Part shown: positions 1 through 8,210 of the stretch, piece after piece | Layout: every line of letters starts with the position of its first letter | How positions within the stretch are numbered: the first letter of the stretch is position 1 | Assembly (NCBI RefSeq): GCF_031085295.1 | Contig: NZ_JAVFWO010000006.1 | Location: 62,001-126,000, forward strand | Length of the DNA stretch: 64,000 bases | Direction: 5' to 3' | DNA from: Microbacterium psychrotolerans | Lineage (GTDB): Bacteria > Actinomycetota > Actinomycetes > Actinomycetales > Microbacteriaceae | Translations under genes and position numbers: made by a program | The notes under the pieces: generated by a model | What the model was told of the DNA's origin: nothing | What the model saw: only the letters and a program-made list of their open reading frames with translations | Database searches by the model: none

Positions 1-689
1 TCTTCCTGGGCATGGCCGCCGATACGATGGCCGCCGCGGCGGCAGCGGCCAGCGCCGAGGACGTCTTCCTGCGGATGGAGGATGCCGGGATCATGCTGCG
101 GATCGACCCGACGGTGACGCCGACGATGGCCAAGACCCCCACCCTCGCGACGTGGGAGCTCGACCTCGTCAGGACGATCGAGGATGTCCTCCGCCGCGGT
201 CACCTGCGCGCCGTCGGTCCGGGACGCCTCGTCTTCCCCGACGGCGACGTGCGGGTCCCCGCAGATACGCTCGTCGTGCACTGCGCGGCCGAGGGCCTGA
301 AATACCCCGGCCTCCGGCCGATCTGGACCCCGCATGCGATCACCCCGCAGCCGGTGCGGGTGGGTTTCCCGTGCTTCGGGGCCGCCCTCACCGGTTACGT
401 CGAGGCCACGCGCGACCGTGACGAGGAGAAGAACCGCGTGTGCCGGCCGTCGCCGTACTCGAACACGCCCGCCGACTGGACCACGATGCAGGTGATCGGC
501 GGGGATGCGTCGCTCGCGATGACCAGGGAGACCGACCTGCGGGAATGGTCGAACGCCACCACGCTCAACCCTGCCCGAATCCCACCCGACCTCGCCGGTG
601 ATCCGTCAGTCCTCGCCGCCAGAGATCGGCTGAAGCAGAACATCGCCGCCGGGAGGGCACGTCTCGCGGCGCTCGCGAACGTCGGGTGA
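1..689 (+). CDS. C-terminal part of a probable NAD(P)/FAD-dependent oxidoreductase-like protein (5' end outside window)
   Basis: The frame is open from the left edge, so this is the 3' end of a longer gene; an internal ATG lies at 12. The visible part has no complete nucleotide-binding motif. The segment reading DTLVVHCAAEGL, then a PCFGAAL stretch and a conserved-looking EKNRVCRPSPYSNTPADW block, resembles the C-terminal half of actinobacterial proteins annotated as NAD(P)-binding or FAD-dependent oxidoreductases. That assignment rests on memory of the family, not on a search. The VVHCAA strand could be the last strand of a Rossmann sheet. It ends 17 bases before the convergent NIPSNAP gene. 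Substrate unknown. Confidence 0.55.
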   Translation, partial: FLGMAADTMAAAAAAASAEDVFLRMEDAGIMLRIDPTVTPTMAKTPTLATWELDLVRTIEDVLRRGHLRAVGPGRLVFPDGDVRVPADTLVVHCAAEGLKYPGLRPIWTPHAITPQPVRVGFPCFGAALTGYVEATRDRDEEKNRVCRPSPYSNTPADWTTMQVIGGDASLAMTRETDLREWSNATTLNPARIPPDLAGDPSVLAARDRLKQNIAAGRARLAALANVG

Positions 690-706
690 CGGGTGCGGTC
701 CGCCGG

Positions 707-1012
707 TCAGTCGAAGACCGGGGTCTGGAAGCGTCGCTCGTAGCGGCGGATGCACTGCGTGTCGCGAGCGAACTGGAAGGCCGCCAGGCATTCCGGATCG
801 CTGCGGGAGGCGATGCGATAGGCCTCGTAATCCGCCATCGAGGGGAAGGTGAACAAAGCGAAGGCCTCGTCGCTGTCGCCCTCGCTCGGCATGAAGTAAC
901 CGTGGTGGGTGCCGCCGAGCCGGTTGACCAGCCGGATCCACTCCCGGCCGTACTGCGTGAACTCCTCGAGCTTGTCGGGGTCGATCTCGTAGCGCAGGTG
1001 GATGGTGATCAC
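707..1012 (-). CDS. NIPSNAP family protein
   Basis: A protein of 101 residues that matches the NIPSNAP fold, a small alpha/beta barrel of the dimeric ferredoxin-like type. It starts VITIHLRYEID and carries the typical pattern of an early strand, a GGTHHGYF segment, an ALFTFPSMADYEAYR block and a terminal RRYERRF motif. Bacterial members are poorly characterised. I chose the GTG at 1012 because a GGAG ribosome site lies just upstream and the domain begins there; the open frame continues to 1183 but that extension is low-complexity Arg/Pro sequence. It converges with the oxidoreductase gene on its left and is divergent from the LysR-like gene on its right. Confidence 0.8.
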   Translation of the reverse strand: MITIHLRYEIDPDKLEEFTQYGREWIRLVNRLGGTHHGYFMPSEGDSDEAFALFTFPSMADYEAYRIASRSDPECLAAFQFARDTQCIRRYERRFQTPVFD

Positions 1013-1188
1013 GGTGCTCCGTTCATCGGTCGAGCCGGCTGGGCTGCGAGCGGGGGGATTCGATTGTCGCCGACCTGCGCTCGGCCTGCTGCGGATCCGC
1101 GCCGTCTGGCGCACTGCTGGCCGGATCACGCGGACCTTTGGCAGCACGCCGACGTCCGCTCGGCGCGGTCCGGATGCCGGCACGCCCG

Positions 1189-1194
1189 TATCCT
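1189..1194 (+). promoter_or_regulatory. Candidate -10 element TATCCT for the LysR-like gene
   Basis: TATCCT lies 27 bases before the GTG at 1222, leaving room for a short leader that contains a GAAGG ribosome site. No clear -35 box was seen. Confidence 0.3.
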
Positions 1195-1221
1195 GAGGGC
1201 GCAGGCAACGGAAGGCTCGCT

Positions 1222-1572
1222 GTGAACATCACTCTGCTGGAACGGTTCGTCACGGTCGTCGCCGAAGACCTGCACTTCCCGCGTGCCGCCGATGCCCTCG
1301 GCATCCCGCTCGCATCGCTGTACTCGTCGATCGACAAGCTCGAGGCGGAGGTCGGCCACCCGCTCATCACGCGCAGCAAGCCCGCCTGGTCGCTGACCCC
1401 GGCGGGAGTGCTCCTCCTCGAAGAGGCGAAGCGCCGGATCGCCGAGGCGCCCCCCGCTGCGCCGAAGCCGAAGGTGCCCGCCGGCGGCAAGGCCAAGGCC
1501 TCGAAGGGCAAGGGCCGCGCTCCCGCGGTGAAGGGGCAGCCCAAGCCGTTCAAGAAACGTCAGGGCCGATAG
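1222..1572 (+). CDS. LysR-type HTH domain protein lacking the effector domain
   Basis: A protein of 116 residues. Residues about 4-70 form a LysR-type winged HTH, with FPRAADALGIPLASLYSSID as recognition region and the LTPAGVLLLEEAKR wing and linker start. The 200-residue substrate-binding domain normal for LysR regulators is absent; a tail of about 45 residues rich in Lys, Pro and Ala (ending KPFKKRQGR) takes its place. It is probably a small DNA-binding protein without a ligand pocket. The basic tail may add non-specific DNA affinity; this is inference. The GTG start is supported by a GAAGG site. It reads away from the NIPSNAP gene. Similar short LysR-HTH proteins with basic tails are, as I recall, common in Microbacteriaceae. 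Confidence 0.75.
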   Translation: MNITLLERFVTVVAEDLHFPRAADALGIPLASLYSSIDKLEAEVGHPLITRSKPAWSLTPAGVLLLEEAKRRIAEAPPAAPKPKVPAGGKAKASKGKGRAPAVKGQPKPFKKRQGR

Positions 1573-1644
1573 CTCGAGGCGGCTCGCGCCGCCACGACCG
1601 CAGCCGCCGCGACGCGGGCCCGCGCGAGCGCTCGGCGAATCGGC

Positions 1645-2334
1645 TCAGTCCCAGTCGAGGTAGTCCTCGATCGGCCACGCGGTCGCACCGACGTGGGTCA
1701 CCGGGAACAGGTGCCCGGCTCCCTCGACGTGCGCGACGCTCACCCGATCAGGCGCGGACGCCTGCAGCTCTTCGCCGTTCGACGGAGGGGTCATCCGGTC
1801 CTCGGTGCCCTGCACGACGAGCACCGGCACGGCCGGCGCCAGAGAGGACCACTCCAGCTCGGGCGTCGCCTCCAGCGCCGCCCGCTGCATCGACTCGACC
1901 TCGGCGTCGCGCGCCTGCGCCGGGATCTCCGACACGTCGGAGCTCAGCTCATCGGTCGCCACCGCCCCCTCGACACCGAGCAGCAGCACGCCGTTGACCC
2001 GTCCCGGGTGATCGAGCGACACCGCCCGTGCGACCGAGCCGCCGAACGCGTGACCGCCGACCCACGCGCTCGCCAGCCCCAGGTGCTCCATCACGTCGAC
2101 CACGTCTTGCGCCAGGTCGTGCATCGAGACCGCCTGGTCGGCGGCGGCACGCGGATGACGGGGGCCGATGCGGACGACGTGGAAGTCCTCCTCCGCCAGG
2201 GCGTGCGTCAGCGGGCCCAGGTAGCTGATGTTCAGGCCGCGCCCGGGGATGAGCACGAGAGCCGGGCCGTCGGCCCGTTCGTCGACGTACGGGATCGCGC
2301 GGCCGTCGGGCTCGAAGATCTGGGTTTCAGCCAA
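1645..2334 (-). CDS. Alpha/beta hydrolase-fold protein with nucleophile Ser replaced by Ala
   Basis: A 229-residue alpha/beta hydrolase fold. The order of elements is canonical: an oxyanion-side segment LIPGRG near 28-33, the nucleophile elbow at 94-99, an acid-bearing loop GTEDRMTPP with Asp179, and GAGHLFP with His208. The elbow reads G-H-A-F-G-G, so the usual Ser of GxSxG is Ala96 (codon GCG, bases 2047-2049). The fold is intact but standard esterase chemistry is not possible. It may be a binding or regulatory protein, or use another mechanism. The start is TTG at 2334 with a GAGAGGA site 10 bases upstream. ychF lies upstream on the same strand, separated by 60 bases, so co-transcription is possible. 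Confidence 0.8.
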   Translation of the reverse strand: MAETQIFEPDGRAIPYVDERADGPALVLIPGRGLNISYLGPLTHALAEEDFHVVRIGPRHPRAAADQAVSMHDLAQDVVDVMEHLGLASAWVGGHAFGGSVARAVSLDHPGRVNGVLLLGVEGAVATDELSSDVSEIPAQARDAEVESMQRAALEATPELEWSSLAPAVPVLVVQGTEDRMTPPSNGEELQASAPDRVSVAHVEGAGHLFPVTHVGATAWPIEDYLDWD

Positions 2335-2394
2335 GGTTTCTGGGTCCTCTCGCGTGGGGGAGTCGCCCGCGCCCGGCTGGGCGCGGTGGGGGCT

Positions 2395-3474
2395 TCAGAC
2401 GTTGAACCGGAACTCGACGACGTCGCCGTCCTGCATGATGTAATCCTTGCCCTCGAGACGGGCCTTGCCCTTGGCGCGGGCCTCGACGACCGATCCCGTG
2501 GCCACGAGATCGTCGAACGAGATGACCTCGGCCTTGATGAAGCCCTTCTCGAAATCGGTGTGGATCACGCCGGCGGCCTGCGGGGCCTTCCAGCCCTTGC
2601 CGATCGTCCAGGCACGGGCCTCCTTCGGGCCCGCGGTGAGGTAGGTCTGCAGCCCGAGCGTGTCGAAGCCGATGCGGGCGAGCTGGTCGAGGCCGGATTC
2701 GTCCTGGCCCGTCGAGGCGAGCAGTTCGGCGGCGTCCTCCGGGTCGAGGTCGATGAGCTCGGACTCGATCTTCGCGTCCAGGAACACGGCGTGGGCCGGC
2801 GCGACGAGCGCCTCGAGCTCGGCCTTGCGCGCGGCATCCGTCAGCACCGCCTCGTCGACGTTGAAGACGAAGATGAACGGCTTCGCCGTCAACAGGCCGA
2901 GCTCCTTGATCGGCGCGAGGTCGATGCCCGATGCCGACAGCAGCACGCCGCGCTCGAGGGCGTCCTTCGCCTCGATCGCGGTGGCGAGCACCGAAGGGTC
3001 GAGCTTGCGGCCCTTGACCTCCTTCTCGTACCGCGTGATGGCGCGGTCGAGCGTCTCGAGGTCGGCGAGCTGCAGCTCTGCGTTGATGGTCTCCATGTCG
3101 CTCTTCGGGTTGACCGCGCCCTCGACGTGCACCACGTCGTCGTCGGCGAAGCCGCGGACCACCTGCGCGATCGCGTCCGCCTCCCGGATGTTCGCGAGGA
3201 ACTTGTTGCCCAGCCCCTCCCCCTCCGAAGCGCCGCGGACGATGCCGGCGATGTCGACGAACGACACCGCGGCGGGCAGGATGCGCTCGGAGTGGAAGAT
3301 CTCCGCCAGCGTGTCGAGCCTCGGGTCGGGCAGGTTGACGACGCCGATGTTGGGCTCGATCGTCGCGAACGGGTAGTTCGCCGCGAGCACCTGGTTCTTG
3401 GTCAGGGCATTGAAGAGGGTCGACTTGCCGACGTTCGGGAGACCGACGATTCCGATGGTGAGAGCCACGGGCAT
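2395..3474 (-). CDS. ychF: Redox-regulated ATPase YchF (Obg-family P-loop protein)
   Basis: A 359-residue Obg-like NTPase. The P-loop GLPNVGKST is at 11-19, the switch II DIAGIVRGASEGEGLG begins at 74, and NVDE at 205-208 stands where GTPases have NKxD; this change is the known reason YchF prefers ATP. A TGS-like domain forms the C terminus. Family members bind ribosomes and take part in stress responses. Length matches the family (about 360). The start MPVALTIGIVGLP has no added leader. It precedes the alpha/beta hydrolase gene on the same strand and follows the DHFR-like gene after 43 bases. Confidence 0.97.
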   Translation of the reverse strand: MPVALTIGIVGLPNVGKSTLFNALTKNQVLAANYPFATIEPNIGVVNLPDPRLDTLAEIFHSERILPAAVSFVDIAGIVRGASEGEGLGNKFLANIREADAIAQVVRGFADDDVVHVEGAVNPKSDMETINAELQLADLETLDRAITRYEKEVKGRKLDPSVLATAIEAKDALERGVLLSASGIDLAPIKELGLLTAKPFIFVFNVDEAVLTDAARKAELEALVAPAHAVFLDAKIESELIDLDPEDAAELLASTGQDESGLDQLARIGFDTLGLQTYLTAGPKEARAWTIGKGWKAPQAAGVIHTDFEKGFIKAEVISFDDLVATGSVVEARAKGKARLEGKDYIMQDGDVVEFRFNV

Positions 3475-3517
3475 CCAGTCTACGTTGACGCGTGCCGGGG
3501 CCCCGCGCCGCTGGAGG

Positions 3518-4129
3518 TCAGTCCGGGTCGACGCGCCACCGCATCAGGACGTTGCCCGACTCCTCCCACGTGCGCGTCTCGAGGAGCCTCAAGGCCACCG
3601 GCGGCCGGGAGTCGAACAGCGGCACGCCGGTTCCGGCGATCAGGGGGAACGTCACGAGGTGCAGCTCGTCGACGAGCCCCGCGTGCATCAGGTCGTTCCA
3701 CAGCACGCGGCCGAGAAGGATCAGGATGCCGCGTCCGGCGCGCTCCTTGAGAGCGGCGACCTCGGCTCGTGCGTCGGCGATGCGCACGATCCGGACGTTC
3801 TCGTACGGCGCGATGTCGGCTTCGGTGATGGTGTCGGAGACGACGACCTTCTCCACGCCGAGGATGAGCTCCGCGAACTCATGGCGGATGTCGGTGGCTT
3901 CGGGGTCCGCCCTCACACGGGTCCAGTAGCCCAGGTTGCCGAGGGTCGAGCGGCGGCCGGCGAGCAGCAGCGTGTCGGAGTCGCGCAGCAGCTCGGACGT
4001 GTAGTGATCGAACGAGTCGGCACCGTGATAGTCCGGATGCCAGTGCTCGAAGAACGAGACGATGTCGTGGTCGTCATCCTCGTAGCGGCCGTCGACGGTC
4101 ACGAAGTTGCAGACGGTGAGGGTGCGCAT
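3518..4129 (-). CDS. Dihydrofolate reductase / RibD C-terminal family protein
   Basis: A 203-residue protein of the RibD C-terminal/DHFR-like fold. It opens MRTLTVCNFVTVDGRYED, the usual first strand and Asn/Asp loop, and has LLLAGRRSTLGN and ILILLGRVLWNDLMHAGLVDELHL, which correspond to the nucleotide-binding and late-strand motifs of this family. Members are NAD(P)H-dependent reductases of unknown substrate; the gene is not next to rib genes. The ATG at 4129 sits six bases after a TACGGT box, so the message is probably leaderless. It is divergent from the methyltransferase at 4259. Confidence 0.85.
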   Translation of the reverse strand: MRTLTVCNFVTVDGRYEDDDHDIVSFFEHWHPDYHGADSFDHYTSELLRDSDTLLLAGRRSTLGNLGYWTRVRADPEATDIRHEFAELILGVEKVVVSDTITEADIAPYENVRIVRIADARAEVAALKERAGRGILILLGRVLWNDLMHAGLVDELHLVTFPLIAGTGVPLFDSRPPVALRLLETRTWEESGNVLMRWRVDPD

Positions 4130-4135
4130 CCGCTC

Positions 4136-4141
4136 ACCGTA
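4136..4141 (-). promoter_or_regulatory. -10 element TACGGT, leaderless start of DHFR-like gene
   Basis: Read on the minus strand, TACGGT is followed by six bases and then the ATG at 4129, placing the expected transcription start on the start codon. No Shine-Dalgarno sequence is present. No -35 match was identified. Confidence 0.45.
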
Positions 4142-4223
4142 GCGCCGGGCGGCGCGCCCGTGCGAGTGGCCGATGCGCAGCGCGCCCTCGCGGATCCGGA
4201 GCCGTGCACCGCCTCGTGGCCCG

Positions 4224-4252
4224 TTGCCCGAGCACCGGCGCGCCGCGATACT
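4224..4252 (+). promoter_or_regulatory. Promoter TTGCCC-N17-GATACT, leaderless start of methyltransferase
   Basis: TTGCCC at 4224-4229 and GATACT at 4247-4252 are separated by exactly 17 bases, and the GTG start lies seven bases beyond the -10. The transcript should start at or beside the start codon; no ribosome-binding site is seen. Confidence 0.55.
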
Positions 4253-4258
4253 GATCCC

Positions 4259-4915
4259 GTGGACGAGTGCTGTGCGCCGCACCCACCGGACGGGTTCGAT
4301 CGCGAGTTCAACGCCCGGTTCGCGCGGCGGCTCGCGCAGCGGTACCGGCGCGAGGGGCTCACGCCGAGCGCGCAGCTGATCCTCGAGTTCGCGGACTCGG
4401 TGGGTCTGGAGGGCGCGTCGCTGCTCGAGATCGGCGGCGGGATCGGCGACATCCAGCTCGAGGCGCTCAAGCGGGGCGCGGCGCACACCACCAACGTCGA
4501 ACTCTCGTCCGCGTACGAGCCCGAAGCTGCGCGGCTCCTCGACGAGGCGGGGTTGCGCGCTCGCGTCACCAGGACGTTGGGGGTCGACCTCGCCGGCGCA
4601 CCTGAGGGCGTCGAGCCGGCCGACATCGTCGTGCTGCATCGTGTCGTCTGCTGCTACCCGGACTACGAGCGGCTGCTCGGCGCCGCCGCCGGACGTGGAA
4701 GGCGCGCCGTGGTGTTCAGCCACCCGACGCACGGTCTCTTCGCCCGCGTGGCGGCTCGCACGATCAACGCCGTGTACGCGCTCACGGGGAATCCCTACCG
4801 CGCCTTCGCGCACCCCCCGGATGCGATGGTCGATGTGCTGCGGCGACGCGGCTTCGAACCGCGGTACCGCGGGCGCAGCGGGCCGTGGCACGTCGTCGGC
4901 GCGGTGCGCACCTAG
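4259..4915 (+). CDS. Class I SAM-dependent methyltransferase
   Basis: A 218-residue methyltransferase. Motif I is LLEIGGGIGD (about 55-64), followed by an acidic residue at the end of strand 2 (NVELSS) and ADIVVLHRVVCCYPDY as motif IV region. The segment HRVVCCYPDYERLL resembles Mg-protoporphyrin-type and small-molecule methyltransferases of actinobacteria. The substrate cannot be told. The N terminus carries a Cys-Cys pair at residues 4-5, which is uncommon. The GTG at 4259 was chosen over far upstream starts because a good promoter overlaps it. It converges with another methyltransferase gene. Confidence 0.88.
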   Translation: MDECCAPHPPDGFDREFNARFARRLAQRYRREGLTPSAQLILEFADSVGLEGASLLEIGGGIGDIQLEALKRGAAHTTNVELSSAYEPEAARLLDEAGLRARVTRTLGVDLAGAPEGVEPADIVVLHRVVCCYPDYERLLGAAAGRGRRAVVFSHPTHGLFARVAARTINAVYALTGNPYRAFAHPPDAMVDVLRRRGFEPRYRGRSGPWHVVGAVRT

Positions 4916-4961
4916 CCTGCGCGGCTGTTTCGAGCGCCGGGCGACCCGCCCGGGCGATGCC

Positions 4962-5720
4962 TCAGGAACGGATGCCGCGGTACGCGTGCGTGACGTACGG
5001 CAGGTCGACGACCTCGGCGCCGGTGGCGTCCGTGATGCGGCGCTCGTCGAACAGCCGGCCCACCGCGGCGAGGACGGCGCTGCGGTCGGCGTCGGTGGCG
5101 GTGATGACGTAGCTCCGCGACGCCACCATGTCGAGCAGCGCCGCTCGTGTCAGCGAGCGGGTCCAGTGCCACGATCTCGCCTCGAGGCCGTCGAAGGGCT
5201 CGGCGACCTGCGGGCCTTCGCCCGAGAGCATCTCCTCGGCGTGGCTGCCGTGCATGGCGGCGGTGAGCCGCCCCACCCACGGGTCGGACTCGTCGCGGAT
5301 GTTCCAGACGAGCCCGAGGACGCCGCCGGCGCGCAGCACGCGCCCGACCTCCGCCGAGGCGGCGACGGGCTCGACCCAGTGCCACGCCTGTCCGAGCAGC
5401 ACTGCGTCGACGGACGCGTCGGGGAGCGGCATCCGCTCGCCTGTGCCCACGAAGGTGGGGACACCGTGCACGTGCGTGCGCAGGGCGGCGAGCATGTCGG
5501 GGTCGGGATCGATCGCGACGACCTCGGCGCCGGCCTCCACGATGGTGCGGGTCAGCTTGCCGGTGCCCGCGCCCACGTCGGCGACGCGCAGTGCCCGGCC
5601 GGGCTCGCGCACGGGCGCCAGCATCCAATCCACCGCCTCGCGCGGGTACTCGGGCCTCCCCGACTCGTAGGCTCCGGCGGCGGACCCGAACGACAGCGAC
5701 ATCTCCTCGCGACTGGCCAT
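4962..5720 (-). CDS. Class I SAM-dependent methyltransferase (UbiE/Methyltransf_11 type)
   Basis: A 252-residue methyltransferase. Residues about 8-25 read SLSFGSAAGAYESGRPEYP, the usual leader of the Trm/UbiE-like group, then motif I VADVGAGTGKLTR from 47, the acidic VVAIDPDPDML, and the AVLLGQAWHWV motif IV region. Homologues act on small molecules or are unassigned. The ATG at 5720 is preceded by TAGGGT and six bases, so the message is likely leaderless. It is divergent from the exonuclease gene at 5796, with only 75 bases between the two start codons. Confidence 0.9.
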   Translation of the reverse strand: MASREEMSLSFGSAAGAYESGRPEYPREAVDWMLAPVREPGRALRVADVGAGTGKLTRTIVEAGAEVVAIDPDPDMLAALRTHVHGVPTFVGTGERMPLPDASVDAVLLGQAWHWVEPVAASAEVGRVLRAGGVLGLVWNIRDESDPWVGRLTAAMHGSHAEEMLSGEGPQVAEPFDGLEARSWHWTRSLTRAALLDMVASRSYVITATDADRSAVLAAVGRLFDERRITDATGAEVVDLPYVTHAYRGIRS

Positions 5721-5726
5721 GCTCCG

Positions 5727-5732
5727 ACCCTA
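5727..5732 (-). promoter_or_regulatory. -10 element TAGGGT, leaderless start of methyltransferase
   Basis: On the minus strand TAGGGT is followed by six bases and the ATG at 5720. The GGAG inside those six bases is too close to serve as a normal ribosome site. Confidence 0.45.
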
Positions 5733-5795
5733 TGACGAGGCCCTCGTGCGGCGCGCCTTCCCCGAGTGCGGCCGACGCCGGGTGAGTCTGGGGAG

Positions 5796-6398
5796 GTGCC
5801 ACTGGATTTCACCGCGATCGACTTCGAGACGGCGAACTCCAGCAACGCCTCGGCCTGTGCGGTCGGTCTCGTGCGGGTGCGCGACGGCCGGATCGTCGAG
5901 AAGACGGGCTGGCTCATCCGCCCGCCGGCCGGCCACGATGTGTTCTTCGAGCTGAACGTGCGCATCCACGGCATCCAGCCCGAGGACGTCGCGGACGCCG
6001 CGACCTGGTCCCAGCAGCTCGCGGACATCGTCGCCTTCGCCGGCGACGACATCCTCGTCGCCCACAACGCGGGCTTCGACATGGCCGTGCTCAAGCGCGC
6101 GTGCGACGCGACGGGCGACGACTGCCCCGCCTACCGCTACGCGTGCAGCCTGCAGGTGGCACGCAAGGTCTACCGGCTCGAGTCGTACCGGCTGCCGTTC
6201 GTCGCCGCCGAGGCCGGCTTCGCCGACTTCCCCCACCACAATGCGACCGCCGACGCGCTCGCGTGCGCCCACGTCATGATCGACGCCGCGCACCGTGTGG
6301 GCGCGACCGACATCGAAGCCCTCACCGAGGCCGTCGGGGTGCGGGTGTCGCAGATCGCGATCGCCGCGGCTCCCGCGATCTCGTTCGCCGTCGCCTAG
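5796..6398 (+). CDS. DEDDh 3'-5' exonuclease (DNA polymerase III epsilon-like)
   Basis: A 200-residue exonuclease of the DnaQ/RNase T fold. Asp9 and Glu11 lie in DFTAIDFETAN (ExoI), Asp95 in HNAGFD (ExoII), and His148/Asp153 in FPHHNATADA (ExoIII, DEDDh type). All catalytic residues are present. It is free-standing, without the helicase, BRCT or GIY-YIG domains seen in some actinobacterial relatives, and so is a candidate proofreading or repair nuclease. The GTG at 5796 was chosen because the conserved PLDFTAIDFET strand begins there; the frame also has a GTG at 5766. rmuC follows after 79 bases on the same strand. Confidence 0.9.
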   Translation: MPLDFTAIDFETANSSNASACAVGLVRVRDGRIVEKTGWLIRPPAGHDVFFELNVRIHGIQPEDVADAATWSQQLADIVAFAGDDILVAHNAGFDMAVLKRACDATGDDCPAYRYACSLQVARKVYRLESYRLPFVAAEAGFADFPHHNATADALACAHVMIDAAHRVGATDIEALTEAVGVRVSQIAIAAAPAISFAVA

Positions 6399-6477
6399 GG
6401 CCGTCTCGTCCGCCGTCGCCGAGCCCCCCGCCGCGCGGCGCGGCCGTCATGTCGGAGGCATCCCCCACTCTGGAGAC

Positions 6478-7791
6478 ATGGACGCAGTCGTGATCGGTGT
6501 GGTGGTGATCGCCTGCATCGTCGTGGGCGCCGTGGCGGGGTGGGCGGCCGGACTCGCACGCGGCGCGGCGCGCGCCGCCCGCGAACAGGCCGATCTCACG
6601 GCACGCCTCGCCGGTTCGGAGGCCGCACGACAGGGGGTGCAGGCCCAGCTCGAGCACCAGCAGCTGCTCTACCGCGAGCTCGCGAGCCAGGCCCGCCACG
6701 ACCAGGCGGCGCGCGAGGAGCGCGAACGGCGAGAGCAGTCGGTGCTGCGCGCCCTCGCTCCCGTGCAAGAGACGCTGGCCGCCATGCACACCAAGGTCGA
6801 CGACCTCGAACGCGATCGGCACCTCCAGTTCGGCACGCTCGCCGAACAGCTGCGACGTGCCAACGAGTCCGATGAGGCGCTGCGCGCGACCACCGAGTCG
6901 CTCGCGAGCGCCCTGCGCTCCGGCAGCACGCGGGGCGTCTGGGGCGAGACGCAGTTGCGCCGGGTCGTGGAGGCAGCCGGCCTCACCCGGCACGTCGACT
7001 TCGATCTGCAGACCTCGATCACGACGGATGCCGGAGCCGGCCGGCCCGACATGGTCATCCGCCTTCCCGGCGACAAGGCCATCGCCGTCGACGCCAAGGT
7101 GCCGCTCGACGCCTTCCTCGAGGCCAGCGCGATCCCGCTGACCGCGCAGGGCGCCGAGGCGGCGCGACGTCGCGCCCTGCTCGACAAGCACGTCAAGGCC
7201 GTGCGCGCCCATGTCGACGCGCTGGCCCGCAAGACCTACTGGGCAGGTCTGTACTCCAGCCCCGAGTTCGTGGTGTGCTTCCTTCCCAGCGAGTCGCTGC
7301 TTGCGGCCGCGCTCGAAGAGGACGCCTCGCTGCTCGACTACGCGTTCGGCAAGCGCGTCGCGCTGGCCTCGCCGGTGAACCTCTGGGCGGTGCTCAAGAC
7401 CGTCGCGTACACGTGGACGCAGCAGGATGTGACGCAGGAGGCCCGAGCGCTCTTCGACCTCGGCAACCAGCTGTACGAGCGACTGGGATCGCTCGCCTCG
7501 CACGCCGACGACCTGCGCCGCGCGATCGAGCGGACCGTCGACAGCTACAACCGCTTCGCGGGATCGCTCGAGACCCGCGTGCTGGTGAGCGCGCGCAAGT
7601 TCCCCGGCATCGACGCGACCAAGCTCGACGCCGTGAGCGAACCGGCGACGATCGACAAGTCTCCGCGCCGTCTCACCGCTGCGGAGCTGCTCGACGAGAC
7701 GCTCGCCGGCATCGACGATGCCACCCCGGCACCCGCGGCCACCGCCGAATTGGGCGAGGTGCGCGCGCGCATCGCGGCACCGGACGAATGA
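6478..7791 (+). CDS. rmuC: DNA recombination protein RmuC
   Basis: A 437-residue RmuC. Residues about 4-26 form a single N-terminal membrane anchor, about 30-140 a long Ala/Glu/Arg-rich coiled coil, and the rest the RmuC nuclease-like domain, beginning at GSTRGVWGETQLRRVVEAAG and including AIAVDAKVPLDAFL, a PD-(D/E)XK-like segment. In E. coli RmuC limits inversion at short repeats and affects recombination. The start ATG at 6478 has a GGAG site. It lies directly downstream of the DEDDh exonuclease gene, so both repair genes may share a transcript. It converges with a small membrane protein gene. Confidence 0.93.
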   Translation: MDAVVIGVVVIACIVVGAVAGWAAGLARGAARAAREQADLTARLAGSEAARQGVQAQLEHQQLLYRELASQARHDQAAREERERREQSVLRALAPVQETLAAMHTKVDDLERDRHLQFGTLAEQLRRANESDEALRATTESLASALRSGSTRGVWGETQLRRVVEAAGLTRHVDFDLQTSITTDAGAGRPDMVIRLPGDKAIAVDAKVPLDAFLEASAIPLTAQGAEAARRRALLDKHVKAVRAHVDALARKTYWAGLYSSPEFVVCFLPSESLLAAALEEDASLLDYAFGKRVALASPVNLWAVLKTVAYTWTQQDVTQEARALFDLGNQLYERLGSLASHADDLRRAIERTVDSYNRFAGSLETRVLVSARKFPGIDATKLDAVSEPATIDKSPRRLTAAELLDETLAGIDDATPAPAATAELGEVRARIAAPDE

Positions 7792-7854
7792 GGGGCGAGC
7801 GATGGCGTCGCCCGCGGGCACGAGGCTCCGCCGCGCGGAGCGTGTGCGCAGGAC

Positions 7855-8067
7855 TCAGGCGCCGCCGGGAACGAAGCTCAGGAGCACGATGACGGCCGCC
7901 GAGACGCCCACGAAGGCGCCGACCATCCACCACGCGCTGATCTCGTGACCTTCGTCACGTCGCACCCGCAGCAGTACATCGGGGCGGCGCGCCGGATCGA
8001 TCGCGTTGGCGACCACCGCATGCGCGCCCGTCTGGGGCGACGACGGATCGGCGGACTGCGCAGACAT
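7855..8067 (-). CDS. Small single-pass membrane protein, hypothetical
   Basis: A 70-residue protein with a polar N-terminal half that includes an RRPDVLLRVRRDEGHE stretch, and one strongly hydrophobic segment near the C terminus (WWMVGAFVGVSAAVIVLLSF). The charge pattern suggests the N terminus is cytoplasmic. The ATG at 8067 has a strong GAGGAG site. It is the next gene downstream of glpX on the same strand, with a gap of 143 bases. I recognise no family and assign no function. Confidence 0.7.
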   Translation of the reverse strand: MSAQSADPSSPQTGAHAVVANAIDPARRPDVLLRVRRDEGHEISAWWMVGAFVGVSAAVIVLLSFVPGGA

Positions 8068-8210
8068 CGTCAACTCCTCGCTTCGGAAACACCGTCGTGT
8101 CGCCATCGACACCACAGTCGATTCTGCCAGAGTCCCCCGGCGACGGCGGTCACGAAACAGTCACAGCAGTATCATCTGCCACTTCCGTCACACCGGCATC
8201 GCGTCAGAGG

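Noticed and set aside
1693..3750. A 685-codon open frame on the plus strand
   Set aside because: It lies antisense to the alpha/beta hydrolase and ychF genes and its translation is low-complexity Arg/Asp/Val sequence, an artefact of GC-rich codons.
4099..4626. Minus-strand frame overlapping the first methyltransferase
   Set aside because: Ser/Arg-rich shadow with no domain; the plus-strand methyltransferase has clear SAM motifs.
7826..7840. CTCCGC-N3-GCGGAG hairpin between rmuC and the small membrane gene
   Set aside because: A six-bp GC stem of this kind is expected by chance at this base composition and nothing else supports a terminator.
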